Source of the DNA: Pseudoalteromonas luteoviolacea H33-S | GTDB taxonomy: Bacteria > Pseudomonadota > Gammaproteobacteria > Enterobacterales > Alteromonadaceae | Direction: 5' to 3' | DNA: 64,000 nt | NCBI RefSeq assembly: GCF_001625695.1 | Contig: NZ_AUXY01000089.1 | Location: 1 to 64,000 of the forward strand | Program-made: the position numbers and the translations under genes | The notes under the pieces: model-generated | What the model saw: only the letters and a program-made list of their open reading frames with translations | What the model was told of the DNA's origin: nothing | Databases searched by the model: none | Part shown: in pieces, positions 45,825 to 53,788 of the stretch | How the letters are laid out: every line of letters begins with the position of its first letter | Numbering within the stretch: the stretch's first letter is position 1

Positions 45825-45896
45825 CTACGAAGCCCCCGCGGTAATAATAATCACCACGTTGATAATCACGACTAGTAGCGTTGCTGTTAGTAACAT
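45825..45896 (-). CDS. ilvL: ilv operon leader peptide IlvL
   Basis: A 23 codon leader gene translating to MLLTATLLVVIINVVIIITAGAS. Thirteen of 23 codons are Leu, Val or Ile (4 Leu, 4 Val, 5 Ile), in runs such as LLVVII and VVIII. Ribosome stalling when these charged tRNAs are scarce would prevent the downstream terminator from forming and allow ilvGMEDA transcription. The last codons lie inside the alternative stem. It is too short for most gene finders. Confidence 0.92.
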   Translation of the reverse strand: MLLTATLLVVIINVVIIITAGAS

Positions 45897-46236
45897 AAAT
45901 CTTAATCCAAAATTAAACTGTGCTTGATGCCATTTTTCGGCAGAATTATTCTTACTGCCTGTGCTTTATTCTATTAGTAACCCGCGATAGCCGACAAGTC
46001 AACTATAAAAACTATGCTAAATAAATGTCACAAAACTACAATAAAGAAAAATAAAACCTCAAAAAAACCAATTTTAGGATTAAATATTCAACTCAATTAA
46101 AATAATTTTTGATATGGCAAATCGTTTCAAAAATATCGAAGACAATTATGCACATCATGTTTTTGTATTAAATTTTTGTGATTTACATCAGCAATTGATT
46201 ATGATGTTAACTCCAAGATTAAACAGGATCGTTGCC

Positions 46237-47115
46237 GTGAAACACATTTTGCCTTTCAAATTACTCATTTCATTTTGCTTATTAGTGCTTTTTAGTACTG
46301 TGAGCTACGCCTCCCCTGCGCTTTGGAGTGTCGAAAAAAATGGCGTAACATCTTACCTATTCGGCACGGTACATGTCGGGGATCCAAGTATGAAGGGTCT
46401 ACCTAATAAGGTTAAAAGCGCGATAAAGCAATCTGAACGAACTGTGGTTGAGCTTAATATCAATGCACTCTCACCGTTTGAAATCCAAAATAGAACAGCT
46501 GCATTTATCGCCAACTCAAATAGCCGCCCCTTGCCACAAGCGCTTTCTAAAGAGGTCTATCAGCAGCTAAAAACTTATTTCTCCAAACGCGATATCAATA
46601 TCGCGCTATTTGATAGCATGCCGGCATGGACTGTTATCTTGACTATGGTTCAACTTGAATATCAAAAGTCTGGATTTAGTGACACATATGGTATTGATAA
46701 GCAGGTTATTGCCTATGCCAATCAACATAATAAACAGATTAAAGAATTGGAAGTATTTGAACAACAGCTAGAAATGTTCAGCCATGTCGCCATCTTCAGT
46801 GATGAAATGGTCATGCAAACTCTATCGCAAATGCAGGATTCCGATGGCTTTATTAAAGAAATGATTAACGCATGGAAAACAGGTAACGATAACAAATTAG
46901 CCAGCTACTATGATTTAAGCTTTGATGACTCAAAATATGCACGCCTTGCCGAGCAAATCTTAGTGATCGACCGAAATCACACTTGGGTGCGCACACTAGT
47001 GCCCGATATGAAGAAGACTTCACATTTTATTGCTGTGGGTGCACTGCATTTACCAAAAAAAGACGGGCTCATCGCACTTCTAAAAACGCAGGGCTTTACT
47101 GTTAAGCGAATTTAG
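46237..47115 (+). CDS. TraB/GumN family protein
   Basis: A secreted or periplasmic protein of 292 residues from the chosen start. The signal peptide is KHILPFKLLISFCLLVLFSTVSYAS. The TraB/GumN pattern is clear: ALWSVEKNGVTSYLFGTVHVGDP at the mature N-terminus and SHFIAVGALHLPKKDGLIALLKTQGF at the C-terminus; a tiki-like metalloprotease fold is proposed for this family. I prefer GTG at 46237, which has AGGA about 9 nt upstream and places the signal peptide at the very N-terminus. Earlier ATGs at 46114 and 46201 would add an odd extension. It is divergent from the ilv operon. Confidence 0.85.
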   Translation: MKHILPFKLLISFCLLVLFSTVSYASPALWSVEKNGVTSYLFGTVHVGDPSMKGLPNKVKSAIKQSERTVVELNINALSPFEIQNRTAAFIANSNSRPLPQALSKEVYQQLKTYFSKRDINIALFDSMPAWTVILTMVQLEYQKSGFSDTYGIDKQVIAYANQHNKQIKELEVFEQQLEMFSHVAIFSDEMVMQTLSQMQDSDGFIKEMINAWKTGNDNKLASYYDLSFDDSKYARLAEQILVIDRNHTWVRTLVPDMKKTSHFIAVGALHLPKKDGLIALLKTQGFTVKRI

Positions 47116-47171
47116 TTCAAGAGAATGGGTGCATCTACCTTGCGCCCATCACTATGTTTTAAAAAGCAGCT

Positions 47172-48926
47172 TTAAAGTATACTGCTGGCCACTGAAGGTA
47201 TAATCAAAATTTCAACTTTTTCTTGCAATGCTTGCAAATCCACAGGTTTAAACAAATGTGTATTCGCGCCGAGCTCATAGACTCGGCTAACCGCTTGCTC
47301 TGAGGTATTTGCCGTAAGCACTAATATCGGCACTTCAAGCCCGAGGTTGTGCCTGATCATTTTTATCGCCGTAAAACCATCCATGATCGGCATATTCAAA
47401 TCCATTAGGACTAGACTAAAATCTTGCTTTTTCAGCTCAGACAACGCCTCTTGCCCATTGACGACGTGCACAACTGATAATCCCAACTTTTCAAGCAAAG
47501 TCACCACGACGCGGGCATTGAGTAAATTATCCTCCACCAGCAATACAGGCACTTCGCGCCTTTTTATAATTGAGCTAGGCGGTGACTGTTTGACAATATC
47601 AACAGGCAGCTCTAACAGCACTTGCGTGCCATGTGGCACATTATCAGAAAAGTCAATTTTTCCGCCAAGCATAGTGACAATCAATTGCGCACGCGTTAGA
47701 CCTAACTGCATGCCTTGAAAGTTTTCCTCTTCATCAATTTTAGCTTGTGACTGCGCAATACCTGGGCCTGTATCAGAGATAATGCATCTAAAAATGCCTT
47801 CGCCACTTTTTGTCACGATACAGTCTGCCTCTAAACTCACTTCGCCATATTCCGTATATTTCACGGCATTATCTAAAATTTGCCCAACCAACCAAGCAGT
47901 GCGATTATGATCGCACGCCACAGCGTTAGAGAGCCCTTCCCCTAAATCGATGTTAAACAAGACGGACTTCTGTTGTAACAATGGCTTATAAATCGCCACA
48001 GAATGAGAAATGGTCTCACACAGACAGGCAACTTTGCTCTCTAGCTTGATGTCTTTGTGCTCCGAAAGCACGTTATAATCATCTATAGACGATAACAAAA
48101 TATTAAGCTGCTTAGCGGCATGCTCTACAACTTCTAAATGCGCAGCTTTCGCCGATTCTTTAAACAAAGTTAAATAGCCCATAATCGCTTGCAATGGCGT
48201 GCGCATTTCATGACTCGCCCTGGCCAAAAACTCACTTTTACTACGCTTTAAACGGTTTGCTTCCAAGCGTAACTTCTGTAAATGCGCAATCTTATTTTGA
48301 ATGCTTTGTTCCATGGGGTAAAAAATCCAACGCGCTTCTAATATCAAGATTAATAAACCAAAAACCCAAATAAAGAGCTCAACATTTTGTAACTTTTTAA
48401 CCTTATCTGTCGCAACCAGTTCATGTAGAGTCACCGCTTGATCTAAATACACCAAGAGCTCACTTGCACGGGTTTGGACTTGGATCAGACGCTCTACTTT
48501 TAACTGGCCCAATAAAGCTTGTTTATGTGCTGATTCGACCAATACAATAAACTGATCTACGCGCCTTGCTAAAGCAACGGGCTGCTGAAAATAAAACGTC
48601 TGTAAATCAGCTGATAAATGGACATACCTTTGCTCAGACTGCTGCAGTAAAAAAGCTTGATTCTCGGCCATCGTACTCAAAGTATCACGCAGCATTTGCT
48701 GCTCATCAAATGTGCCTGGGTGCTCTCTGATGTATTCAGCACCTAATAACAATGCAGCCTTTTGCGATAACATTCTCTGCATACCAGCAGTATTAATTAC
48801 CCGAGCACTGGCCGCTTGCTGAGATAACAGCACTTGCATCGTAGCCATAGCCGTTGTGATCACTATCATCATGATAGAAATGGCAAGTATGTATCTAAAA
48901 CGAAAGGTTTTCAGTACTTTAAGCAA
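47172..48926 (-). CDS. Hybrid sensor histidine kinase with PilJ/NarX-type sensor
   Basis: A 584 residue membrane kinase. It has two membrane helices (about residues 10-30 and 170-190) flanking a periplasmic four-helix sensor with the PilJ_N/NarX signature INTAGMQRMLSQKAALL. The kinase core has SHEMRTPLQAIMGY (His about 239), LDNAVKYTEYG and DTGPGIAQSQ. A C-terminal receiver domain has the acceptor Asp in MDLNMPIMDG (about 509). I choose TTG at 48926 because AAGGAGG lies 7 nt upstream; an ATG at 49004 gives a 26 residue extension. No partner regulator is adjacent, so the output is unknown. Confidence 0.88.
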   Translation of the reverse strand: MLKVLKTFRFRYILAISIMMIVITTAMATMQVLLSQQAASARVINTAGMQRMLSQKAALLLGAEYIREHPGTFDEQQMLRDTLSTMAENQAFLLQQSEQRYVHLSADLQTFYFQQPVALARRVDQFIVLVESAHKQALLGQLKVERLIQVQTRASELLVYLDQAVTLHELVATDKVKKLQNVELFIWVFGLLILILEARWIFYPMEQSIQNKIAHLQKLRLEANRLKRSKSEFLARASHEMRTPLQAIMGYLTLFKESAKAAHLEVVEHAAKQLNILLSSIDDYNVLSEHKDIKLESKVACLCETISHSVAIYKPLLQQKSVLFNIDLGEGLSNAVACDHNRTAWLVGQILDNAVKYTEYGEVSLEADCIVTKSGEGIFRCIISDTGPGIAQSQAKIDEEENFQGMQLGLTRAQLIVTMLGGKIDFSDNVPHGTQVLLELPVDIVKQSPPSSIIKRREVPVLLVEDNLLNARVVVTLLEKLGLSVVHVVNGQEALSELKKQDFSLVLMDLNMPIMDGFTAIKMIRHNLGLEVPILVLTANTSEQAVSRVYELGANTHLFKPVDLQALQEKVEILIIPSVASSIL

Positions 48927-49100
48927 CCGATTGCCTCCTTGTTGGATGCAAAAAACAATGGTGAAGCACGCAGCTTTTATATCCAAGTGTAGCTTAATTT
49001 TCATCTTTTACAGATTGATGCTTGACACCTAGATAGCCAAAATGTTTCAATTTGCGCTGACCCTAATATCGCAAAATAGCTTTATAAGCTGTTTTGAGGG

Positions 49101-49305
49101 CTGGAAGAGGTGCGTTATTCAGGTAGCTAGATTGAGGAGAGCAAACTCCATCGACATCTAGTGAGGGGAATTAACGCCGAGAAAATATCATTTTTGCTGA
49201 ATGATTTTTTCGGGCGCATGGGCTGAATCCCAGCGACTGTCACCAACATATTTGGTGGAGAGCTTCTGGTCTTAGAAAGATTAAGGCCGAGCCTTATTCT
49301 ATTTT
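49101..49305 (+). promoter_or_regulatory. Lysine riboswitch (L box) with terminator
   Basis: The conserved lysine-aptamer blocks are in order: GAAGAGGTGCG, GAGGGGAATTAACGCCGA, GGGCTGAATCCCAGCGACTGTCACC and TGGTGGAGAGCTTCTGG. The expression platform is readable: TAAGGC-CGA-GCCTTA followed by TTCTATTTT (49282-49305) is a terminator, and GGTCTT at 49268-49273 can instead pair with AAGGCC as an antiterminator. Lysine binding should favour the terminator and shut off dapA-dapD-lysA and the gene after them. Confidence 0.95.
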
Positions 49306-49396
49306 AAGTCCATTGCTCTTCGAATTTTAATTGTTCGGAAGCTGGACTTCATATCTTATGTCCTACCTCTCCGAGCAGCATTTAAGTTCGGTAGAG

Positions 49397-50281
49397 ATGA
49401 AATCTAAATACAACTTATCTGACTACCCGTTATGGACTGCCCTTGTTACGCCGTTCGACGAGAACAATCACGTTGATTTTGCAACATTGACGCAGTTGGT
49501 ACATGCCCAGCAAGATGCTGGCAACGGCATCCTGTTACTTGGCAGTACCGGAGAAGGTCTTGCACTCTCTGTGCAGGAGCAACGCGATATCGTTCGCTTT
49601 GTCTGCGATCTTTCACCCAACGTACCTTTAATGGTAGCTATCGGCGGGTATGATCTCGCACTTCAATTAGAGTGGGTTGAGTTTTGTAATACGCAACCAG
49701 TCGATGCATTTTTAGTTGGCTCACCCTTATACGCAAAGCCCGGCAACGTCGGCCTGACTCACTGGTTTAAAACATTGCTAGATGCGAGTAACCACCCTTG
49801 CATGTTATACAACGTACCGAGTCGAAGCGCGGTTTCAATTAGCCCAAATGTCATTGAGAATTTATCTTCACATCCAAACCTATGGGCGCTTAAAGAAGCG
49901 AGTGGCGACATTGCCACATTTGAATCATTCCGAAAGGCCTCGCCTGAGCTTGCAATTTATAGCGGTGATGACGGTTTGATGCCCTATTTTGCGCAAGCTG
50001 GAGCTGCGGGTCTTGTATCAGTTGCTGCCAACGCGTGGCCACAGCAAACTGCGGAGTTTGTAAAGCGCTCTTTAGCGGGTACCTTTCCAAATTTATTTAC
50101 CACCTGGACAGATGCTGTAAATAGCTTATTTAGTGTTGCTAATCCAATCCCTGTCAAAGTGTTAATGCACTTACAGGGCCAGCTAGAAACACCGCGCCTG
50201 CGCCCACCACTGACACACTTAGAACTCAGTGACACCACATTTATTAAAACTGCAAATTCAACAATTTTATCTTGGAGTTAA
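49397..50281 (+). CDS. dapA: 4-hydroxy-tetrahydrodipicolinate synthase DapA
   Basis: DapA condenses pyruvate with aspartate semialdehyde, the entry into diaminopimelate and lysine synthesis. The Schiff-base lysine is in LWALKEASGD and the catalytic tyrosine in CMLYNVPSRS. The substrate loop reads GSTGEG in place of the E. coli GTTGES. I choose ATG at 49397 (MKSKYNLSDYPLWTALVTPF), giving 294 residues, close to the E. coli 292; 49358 is a possible earlier ATG. It is the first gene after the lysine riboswitch, and dapD follows after 9 nt. Confidence 0.9.
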   Translation: MKSKYNLSDYPLWTALVTPFDENNHVDFATLTQLVHAQQDAGNGILLLGSTGEGLALSVQEQRDIVRFVCDLSPNVPLMVAIGGYDLALQLEWVEFCNTQPVDAFLVGSPLYAKPGNVGLTHWFKTLLDASNHPCMLYNVPSRSAVSISPNVIENLSSHPNLWALKEASGDIATFESFRKASPELAIYSGDDGLMPYFAQAGAAGLVSVAANAWPQQTAEFVKRSLAGTFPNLFTTWTDAVNSLFSVANPIPVKVLMHLQGQLETPRLRPPLTHLELSDTTFIKTANSTILSWS

Positions 50282-50290
50282 GGAAGTATC

Positions 50291-51031
50291 ATGAGCTGGT
50301 TAACCCTATTAAACAATCTAGAAAACGGCACTGTTCGCGCAGCAACACAGGATGAGCAAGGCAATTGGCATGCAAATGTCGAAGTCAAAGAAGGGATCTT
50401 AGAAGCGTTTAGAAATGGCACAAATATCGAATACCCAGGTGGTTTTGTAGATAAAGATAACCTAGCGCCACAAGGCTTTGCTGCTGAAGCAGGCGTACGT
50501 ATGGTACCAGGTGGAAGCAGTGTTCGCCGCGGTGCATACGTCGCAGCGGGTACCATCATCATGCCGCCAGCCTATGTCAACATTGGCGCATACATCGATG
50601 AAGGTACTATGGTGGACAGTCATGCTCTGGTTGGTTCATGTGCACAAATTGGTAAAAATGTTCACCTTAGCGCAGCAGTGCAAGTAGGCGGTGTATTGGA
50701 GCCAGTTGGTGCCAACCCTGTTGTTGTCGAAGACAATGCGTTCATTGGCGCAGGCTGTGTACTTGTCGAGGGCGTAGTCGTCAAAAAAGGGGCTGTCCTA
50801 GCACCAGGTGTTCGTCTCTCTGCCAGCATCCCTGTGTATGACTGTGTGAACGAACGTACACTAGAAAAAGACGAAGCCATTCCTGAAAACGCCATCGTCA
50901 TCCCGGGCTCTCGCCCTGCAAAAGGCGAATGGGCTCAGCAGCAAGGTCTCAGTTTATCGTGTGCATTGATTGTAAAATATCGCGATGACCAAAGTGACGC
51001 AGCACTTGAGCTAGAAGAGGTGCTTCGCTAA
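50291..51031 (+). CDS. dapD: Tetrahydrodipicolinate N-succinyltransferase DapD
   Basis: A left-handed beta-helix acyltransferase of 246 residues that succinylates tetrahydrodipicolinate in lysine/diaminopimelate synthesis. Hexapeptide repeats cover about residues 75-170 (VRRGAYVAAGTIIMPPAYVN and onward), with GSCAQIGKNVHLSA and GGVLEPVGANPVV as family signatures. It is shorter than the 274 residue E. coli DapD and resembles the DapD type found in other phyla; DapH-type acetyltransferase is the alternative. It overlaps lysA by 1 nt (stop/start TAATG). Confidence 0.87.
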   Translation: MSWLTLLNNLENGTVRAATQDEQGNWHANVEVKEGILEAFRNGTNIEYPGGFVDKDNLAPQGFAAEAGVRMVPGGSSVRRGAYVAAGTIIMPPAYVNIGAYIDEGTMVDSHALVGSCAQIGKNVHLSAAVQVGGVLEPVGANPVVVEDNAFIGAGCVLVEGVVVKKGAVLAPGVRLSASIPVYDCVNERTLEKDEAIPENAIVIPGSRPAKGEWAQQQGLSLSCALIVKYRDDQSDAALELEEVLR

Positions 51032-52236
51032 TGCCAGCTTTGAGTACGCAAGTAAAAAATGCTATTACCGCTTTGACACAGAGCCAACATGAGCCATTTT
51101 ATCTTTACGACCTAGATGCATTGCGCGCGCACTTGCAGCAATTAACCGATCAATCCGTAGTGAAACTATGGTATGCAGTTAAAGCAAACCCGTTATCAAG
51201 TGTTATCCAAACACTCGATCAAGCAGGGTTTAACTTTGACGTTGCAAGCAGCGGAGAATTACAACAAGTGCTCGCACAAGGTATCAACCCAAAACGCGTA
51301 CTCAACACTGGACCTGCCAAGTCCAAACGTCAAATTGAGGCCTTCTTAACACAAGGCGTAGACACCTTTGTCGCGGAAAGCCTCAATCAAGTGGCTTGGT
51401 TGCAAGAAGCAGCCAAGCGACACAATACAAGATTGCGTATTTTACTGCGCGTTCAACTGCGCTGGCCTGATAACGAAAAGAACCCATTAGGTGGAGATAG
51501 CTTGACGCCCTTCGGTCTAGGCACGCAAGAGTGGTCTTCACTTGTCGTGACCGACTTTCCTAATTTAGATGTTGTTGGATTACACATTTTCCAATGGGGA
51601 AATATGCTTGACGCTGATAAATTATCCTCGCTTTGGCAGCAAATGGTTGACCCATTGCTGACACTTGCGCAGCAACTCAACATTCATTTGCGTGTGCTCG
51701 ATCTCGGTGGCGGCCTAGGTATCCCGTATAGTGAAGGTCAGTCTGACATTAATTGGCAAACCGTTTTAACCAGCTTAGAACGCATTAAAGCACAAACCGA
51801 CATTGATGAACTATGGATGGAACTTGGCCGCTACGCAGTCGGCGAGTGTGGCTACTATGTCAATCCAGTCGTCGAGCAAAAACAGAACTACGGCAGTAAT
51901 CAATTGATTTTGGCTGGGGGGATCAATCATATTTTACGTCCAGCGGTTACTACACAGGCGTTTCCAGCCAAGCTGTTGCGTGACAGTGAGCACGACTCAG
52001 TGCCCTTTACTTTACATGGTCCTCTTTGTACGGCGCTAGATCACCTCGGTGAACATGTATTGCCAGAAGATATTAATGAGCATGACTGGATTGTATTTAG
52101 CCAATCTGGTGCCTACGGCTTCACTGAAAGTATGCCTTATTTTCTGTGCCACACGCTGCCCAGTGAATACGTTTATCAATCCGGTCGAGCTCGGTGTGTT
52201 AGACCGCCATTAACGCCTGAAAATTACTTGAGGTAA
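51031..52236 (+). CDS. lysA: Diaminopimelate decarboxylase-like PLP enzyme (LysA)
   Basis: A fold-type III PLP decarboxylase of 401 residues. Lys51 in WYAVKANPLSS is the PLP lysine, DLGGGLGIPYS the phosphate loop, and GPLCTALDHLGE holds the active-site cysteine at the dimer interface (the usual diaminopimelate form is CESGD). In this operon the best role is decarboxylation of meso-diaminopimelate to lysine. The altered CTALD motif leaves room for another substrate, such as carboxy-polyamines or ornithine. It follows dapD with a 1 nt overlap and precedes the aspartoacylase-like gene by 2 nt. Confidence 0.8.
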   Translation: MPALSTQVKNAITALTQSQHEPFYLYDLDALRAHLQQLTDQSVVKLWYAVKANPLSSVIQTLDQAGFNFDVASSGELQQVLAQGINPKRVLNTGPAKSKRQIEAFLTQGVDTFVAESLNQVAWLQEAAKRHNTRLRILLRVQLRWPDNEKNPLGGDSLTPFGLGTQEWSSLVVTDFPNLDVVGLHIFQWGNMLDADKLSSLWQQMVDPLLTLAQQLNIHLRVLDLGGGLGIPYSEGQSDINWQTVLTSLERIKAQTDIDELWMELGRYAVGECGYYVNPVVEQKQNYGSNQLILAGGINHILRPAVTTQAFPAKLLRDSEHDSVPFTLHGPLCTALDHLGEHVLPEDINEHDWIVFSQSGAYGFTESMPYFLCHTLPSEYVYQSGRARCVRPPLTPENYLR

Positions 52237-52238
52237 CC

Positions 52239-53351
52239 ATGAATCAGATCAAGCAAACATCCATTCAAGTTGCCGAGCTTGCAAATGGTCAAACCATGTC
52301 TATCCCTGTGTTTACAGTTGGCGATAGAAATTCGGGTCCTCATGTTTATATACAAGCCAATATGCATGGCGCAGAAGTGCAAGGCAATGCCGTGATCTAT
52401 GCACTTTTAGAAAAGCTCAAAACAGTTCGGCTGTCTGGCTCTATTACCTTGGTTCCCTACGCAAACCCAATTGGCTGCAATCAAAAATCAGGAGAATTTA
52501 CCTTAGGTCGCTTTGACCCAATCACAGGTGAAAACTGGAACCGCATGTACCATGACCATACACACCTGGTAGAAGAGTTTGCGATACATCATACTGCATC
52601 ATCTGAGCAAGAGATCCGCAGTGAATTTAAAAAACTGTTGATTGAAAAAACTGATGAGTTACTCAATCAACCTTTACATACTATGAAAACAGGCAAGCGA
52701 ATCGCCGTTAATTTACAACGCCTCGCACACGAAGCCGACTTCGTATTGGATTTACATACTGGGCCCATATCTTCAAAGCACTTATATTGCCCAGAATACG
52801 CACAAACCAGTGCGGGCTATTTCAATATTCCACATACATTACTAATCCCCAATGAGTTTGGCGGCGCAATGGACGAAGCCTGTTTCTGCCCATGGTGGAC
52901 ATTAAGTGAAACTCTCAAAAAACACGGTAAGCAATTCGATGTGCTCAATGAAGCGTTTACAGTAGAGCTCGGCTCTCAAGAGCATATCGACTTATCAGAA
53001 GCACAGCTGGATGCTGACAGCATCCTCAGCTACCTGAGCCACAAAGAGGTGATTCTTGAAGGCCGCTACCAGCCAAGCTCAATAAAACGATATGCCTGTT
53101 ATTTAAAAGACTATAAAACCTTTTATGCGCCAATGGGCGGCATGGTTGAGTATGTTGCACCGCTGGGCGGACACATTAAGGCAGGCGAAACATTAGTGAA
53201 CATTTTGCGCATGGACAAATATGTGCAAGGAGTAGCCTTAAACCCGATTAAGTTTGAGCATGATGCCATTGCCATATTGCACTTTGCCTCGGCAAGCGTA
53301 AATCAAGGCACAGAGTTATACAGCCTATTTACGAATTATTTTGAGCTATAA
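52239..53351 (+). CDS. AstE/aspartoacylase-family zinc hydrolase in lysine operon
   Basis: A 370 residue protein of the succinylglutamate desuccinylase/aspartoacylase family (M14-like carboxypeptidase fold). Zinc ligands His43 and Glu46 (NMHGAEVQGN) and His173 (LDLHTGP) are present, with Glu243 (TVELGSQE) as likely catalytic base. The C-terminal part (about 285-360, MGGMVEYVAPLGGHIKAGE) looks like a lipoyl-type barrel often seen in this family. It starts 2 nt after lysA in a lysine-riboswitch operon that makes succinylated intermediates. An N-succinyl-diaminopimelate desuccinylase role, replacing DapE, is my inference; it is not an established function. Confidence 0.82.
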   Translation: MNQIKQTSIQVAELANGQTMSIPVFTVGDRNSGPHVYIQANMHGAEVQGNAVIYALLEKLKTVRLSGSITLVPYANPIGCNQKSGEFTLGRFDPITGENWNRMYHDHTHLVEEFAIHHTASSEQEIRSEFKKLLIEKTDELLNQPLHTMKTGKRIAVNLQRLAHEADFVLDLHTGPISSKHLYCPEYAQTSAGYFNIPHTLLIPNEFGGAMDEACFCPWWTLSETLKKHGKQFDVLNEAFTVELGSQEHIDLSEAQLDADSILSYLSHKEVILEGRYQPSSIKRYACYLKDYKTFYAPMGGMVEYVAPLGGHIKAGETLVNILRMDKYVQGVALNPIKFEHDAIAILHFASASVNQGTELYSLFTNYFEL

Positions 53352-53391
53352 AAAATTGCGTGAGAGTAGGTAGGTCTGAGACTTACTTGCT

Positions 53392-53422
53392 AAAGAGTGA
53401 TGAAGCCTCATCACTCTTTTTT
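53392..53422 (+). terminator. Terminator of the dapA-dapD-lysA operon
   Basis: AAAGAGTGATGA-AGCC-TCATCACTCTTTTTT is a perfect stem with a T run, 41 nt after the stop codon of the aspartoacylase-like gene. Confidence 0.92.
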
Positions 53423-53532
53423 CCCTGATAACACTCCACTTTCCCTCTTCACTATTTATACTCTTTTGAATTTAGCTTAAAACTCAATCAGCCTAGTGTT
53501 CTTTTAATACAGCTAAAATAAAGGAAATAATA

Positions 53533-53718
53533 ATGAAACTAAATAAAAAGCACCTAAAGGCACTATCACAAGATAAACGATTACTCCCTAATGAAAACAC
53601 ACCGCATATCGCGGGCGGCACAGGTTCTTGATCTACTCCTGCAACAACAACCTTTAGAAATAGAACATGTCCAACAAGAGATGCATGTAAAACTAATCAA
53701 GGTATCTACGCTAATTAA
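53533..53718 (+). pseudogene. GG-motif precursor-like peptide interrupted by in-frame TGA
   Basis: The first open part (53533-53631) encodes 32 residues, MKLNKKHLKALS followed by QDKRLLPNENTPHIAGGTGS, then TGA at 53629-53631. Reading on in the same frame gives 28 more residues rich in Thr with two cysteines (STPATTTFRNRTCPTRDAC, then KTNQGIYAN) and a TAA at 53716-53718. The leader pattern (KK-x-x-K-x-LS-x-[DE]...[IV]AGG) matches the peptide at 20872. TGA is one base from TGG (Trp), so a nonsense mutation between leader and core is the simplest reading; recoding or a truncated functional leader are alternatives. AAGGAAATAAT supplies a ribosome site. Confidence 0.6.
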
Positions 53719-53730
53719 CGCCTAAAACTA

Positions 53731-53766
53731 AAAAAGCCAAAGTACGTCATATACACTTTGGCCTTT
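53731..53766 (-). terminator. Terminator of trpS
   Basis: On the minus strand AAAGGCCAAAGT ... ACTTTGGCTTTTTTAG gives an 8-9 bp stem with a 10 nt loop and a T run, 23 nt after the trpS stop. It ends the large dam-rpe-gph-trpS side of the locus. Confidence 0.85.
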
Positions 53767-53788
53767 CGATTTCGAATGATAACTCGTT

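Noticed and set aside
53629..53631. TGA as a selenocysteine codon
   Set aside because: No selenoprotein family match and no SECIS-like hairpin was recognised directly after it; a TGG to TGA change is simpler.
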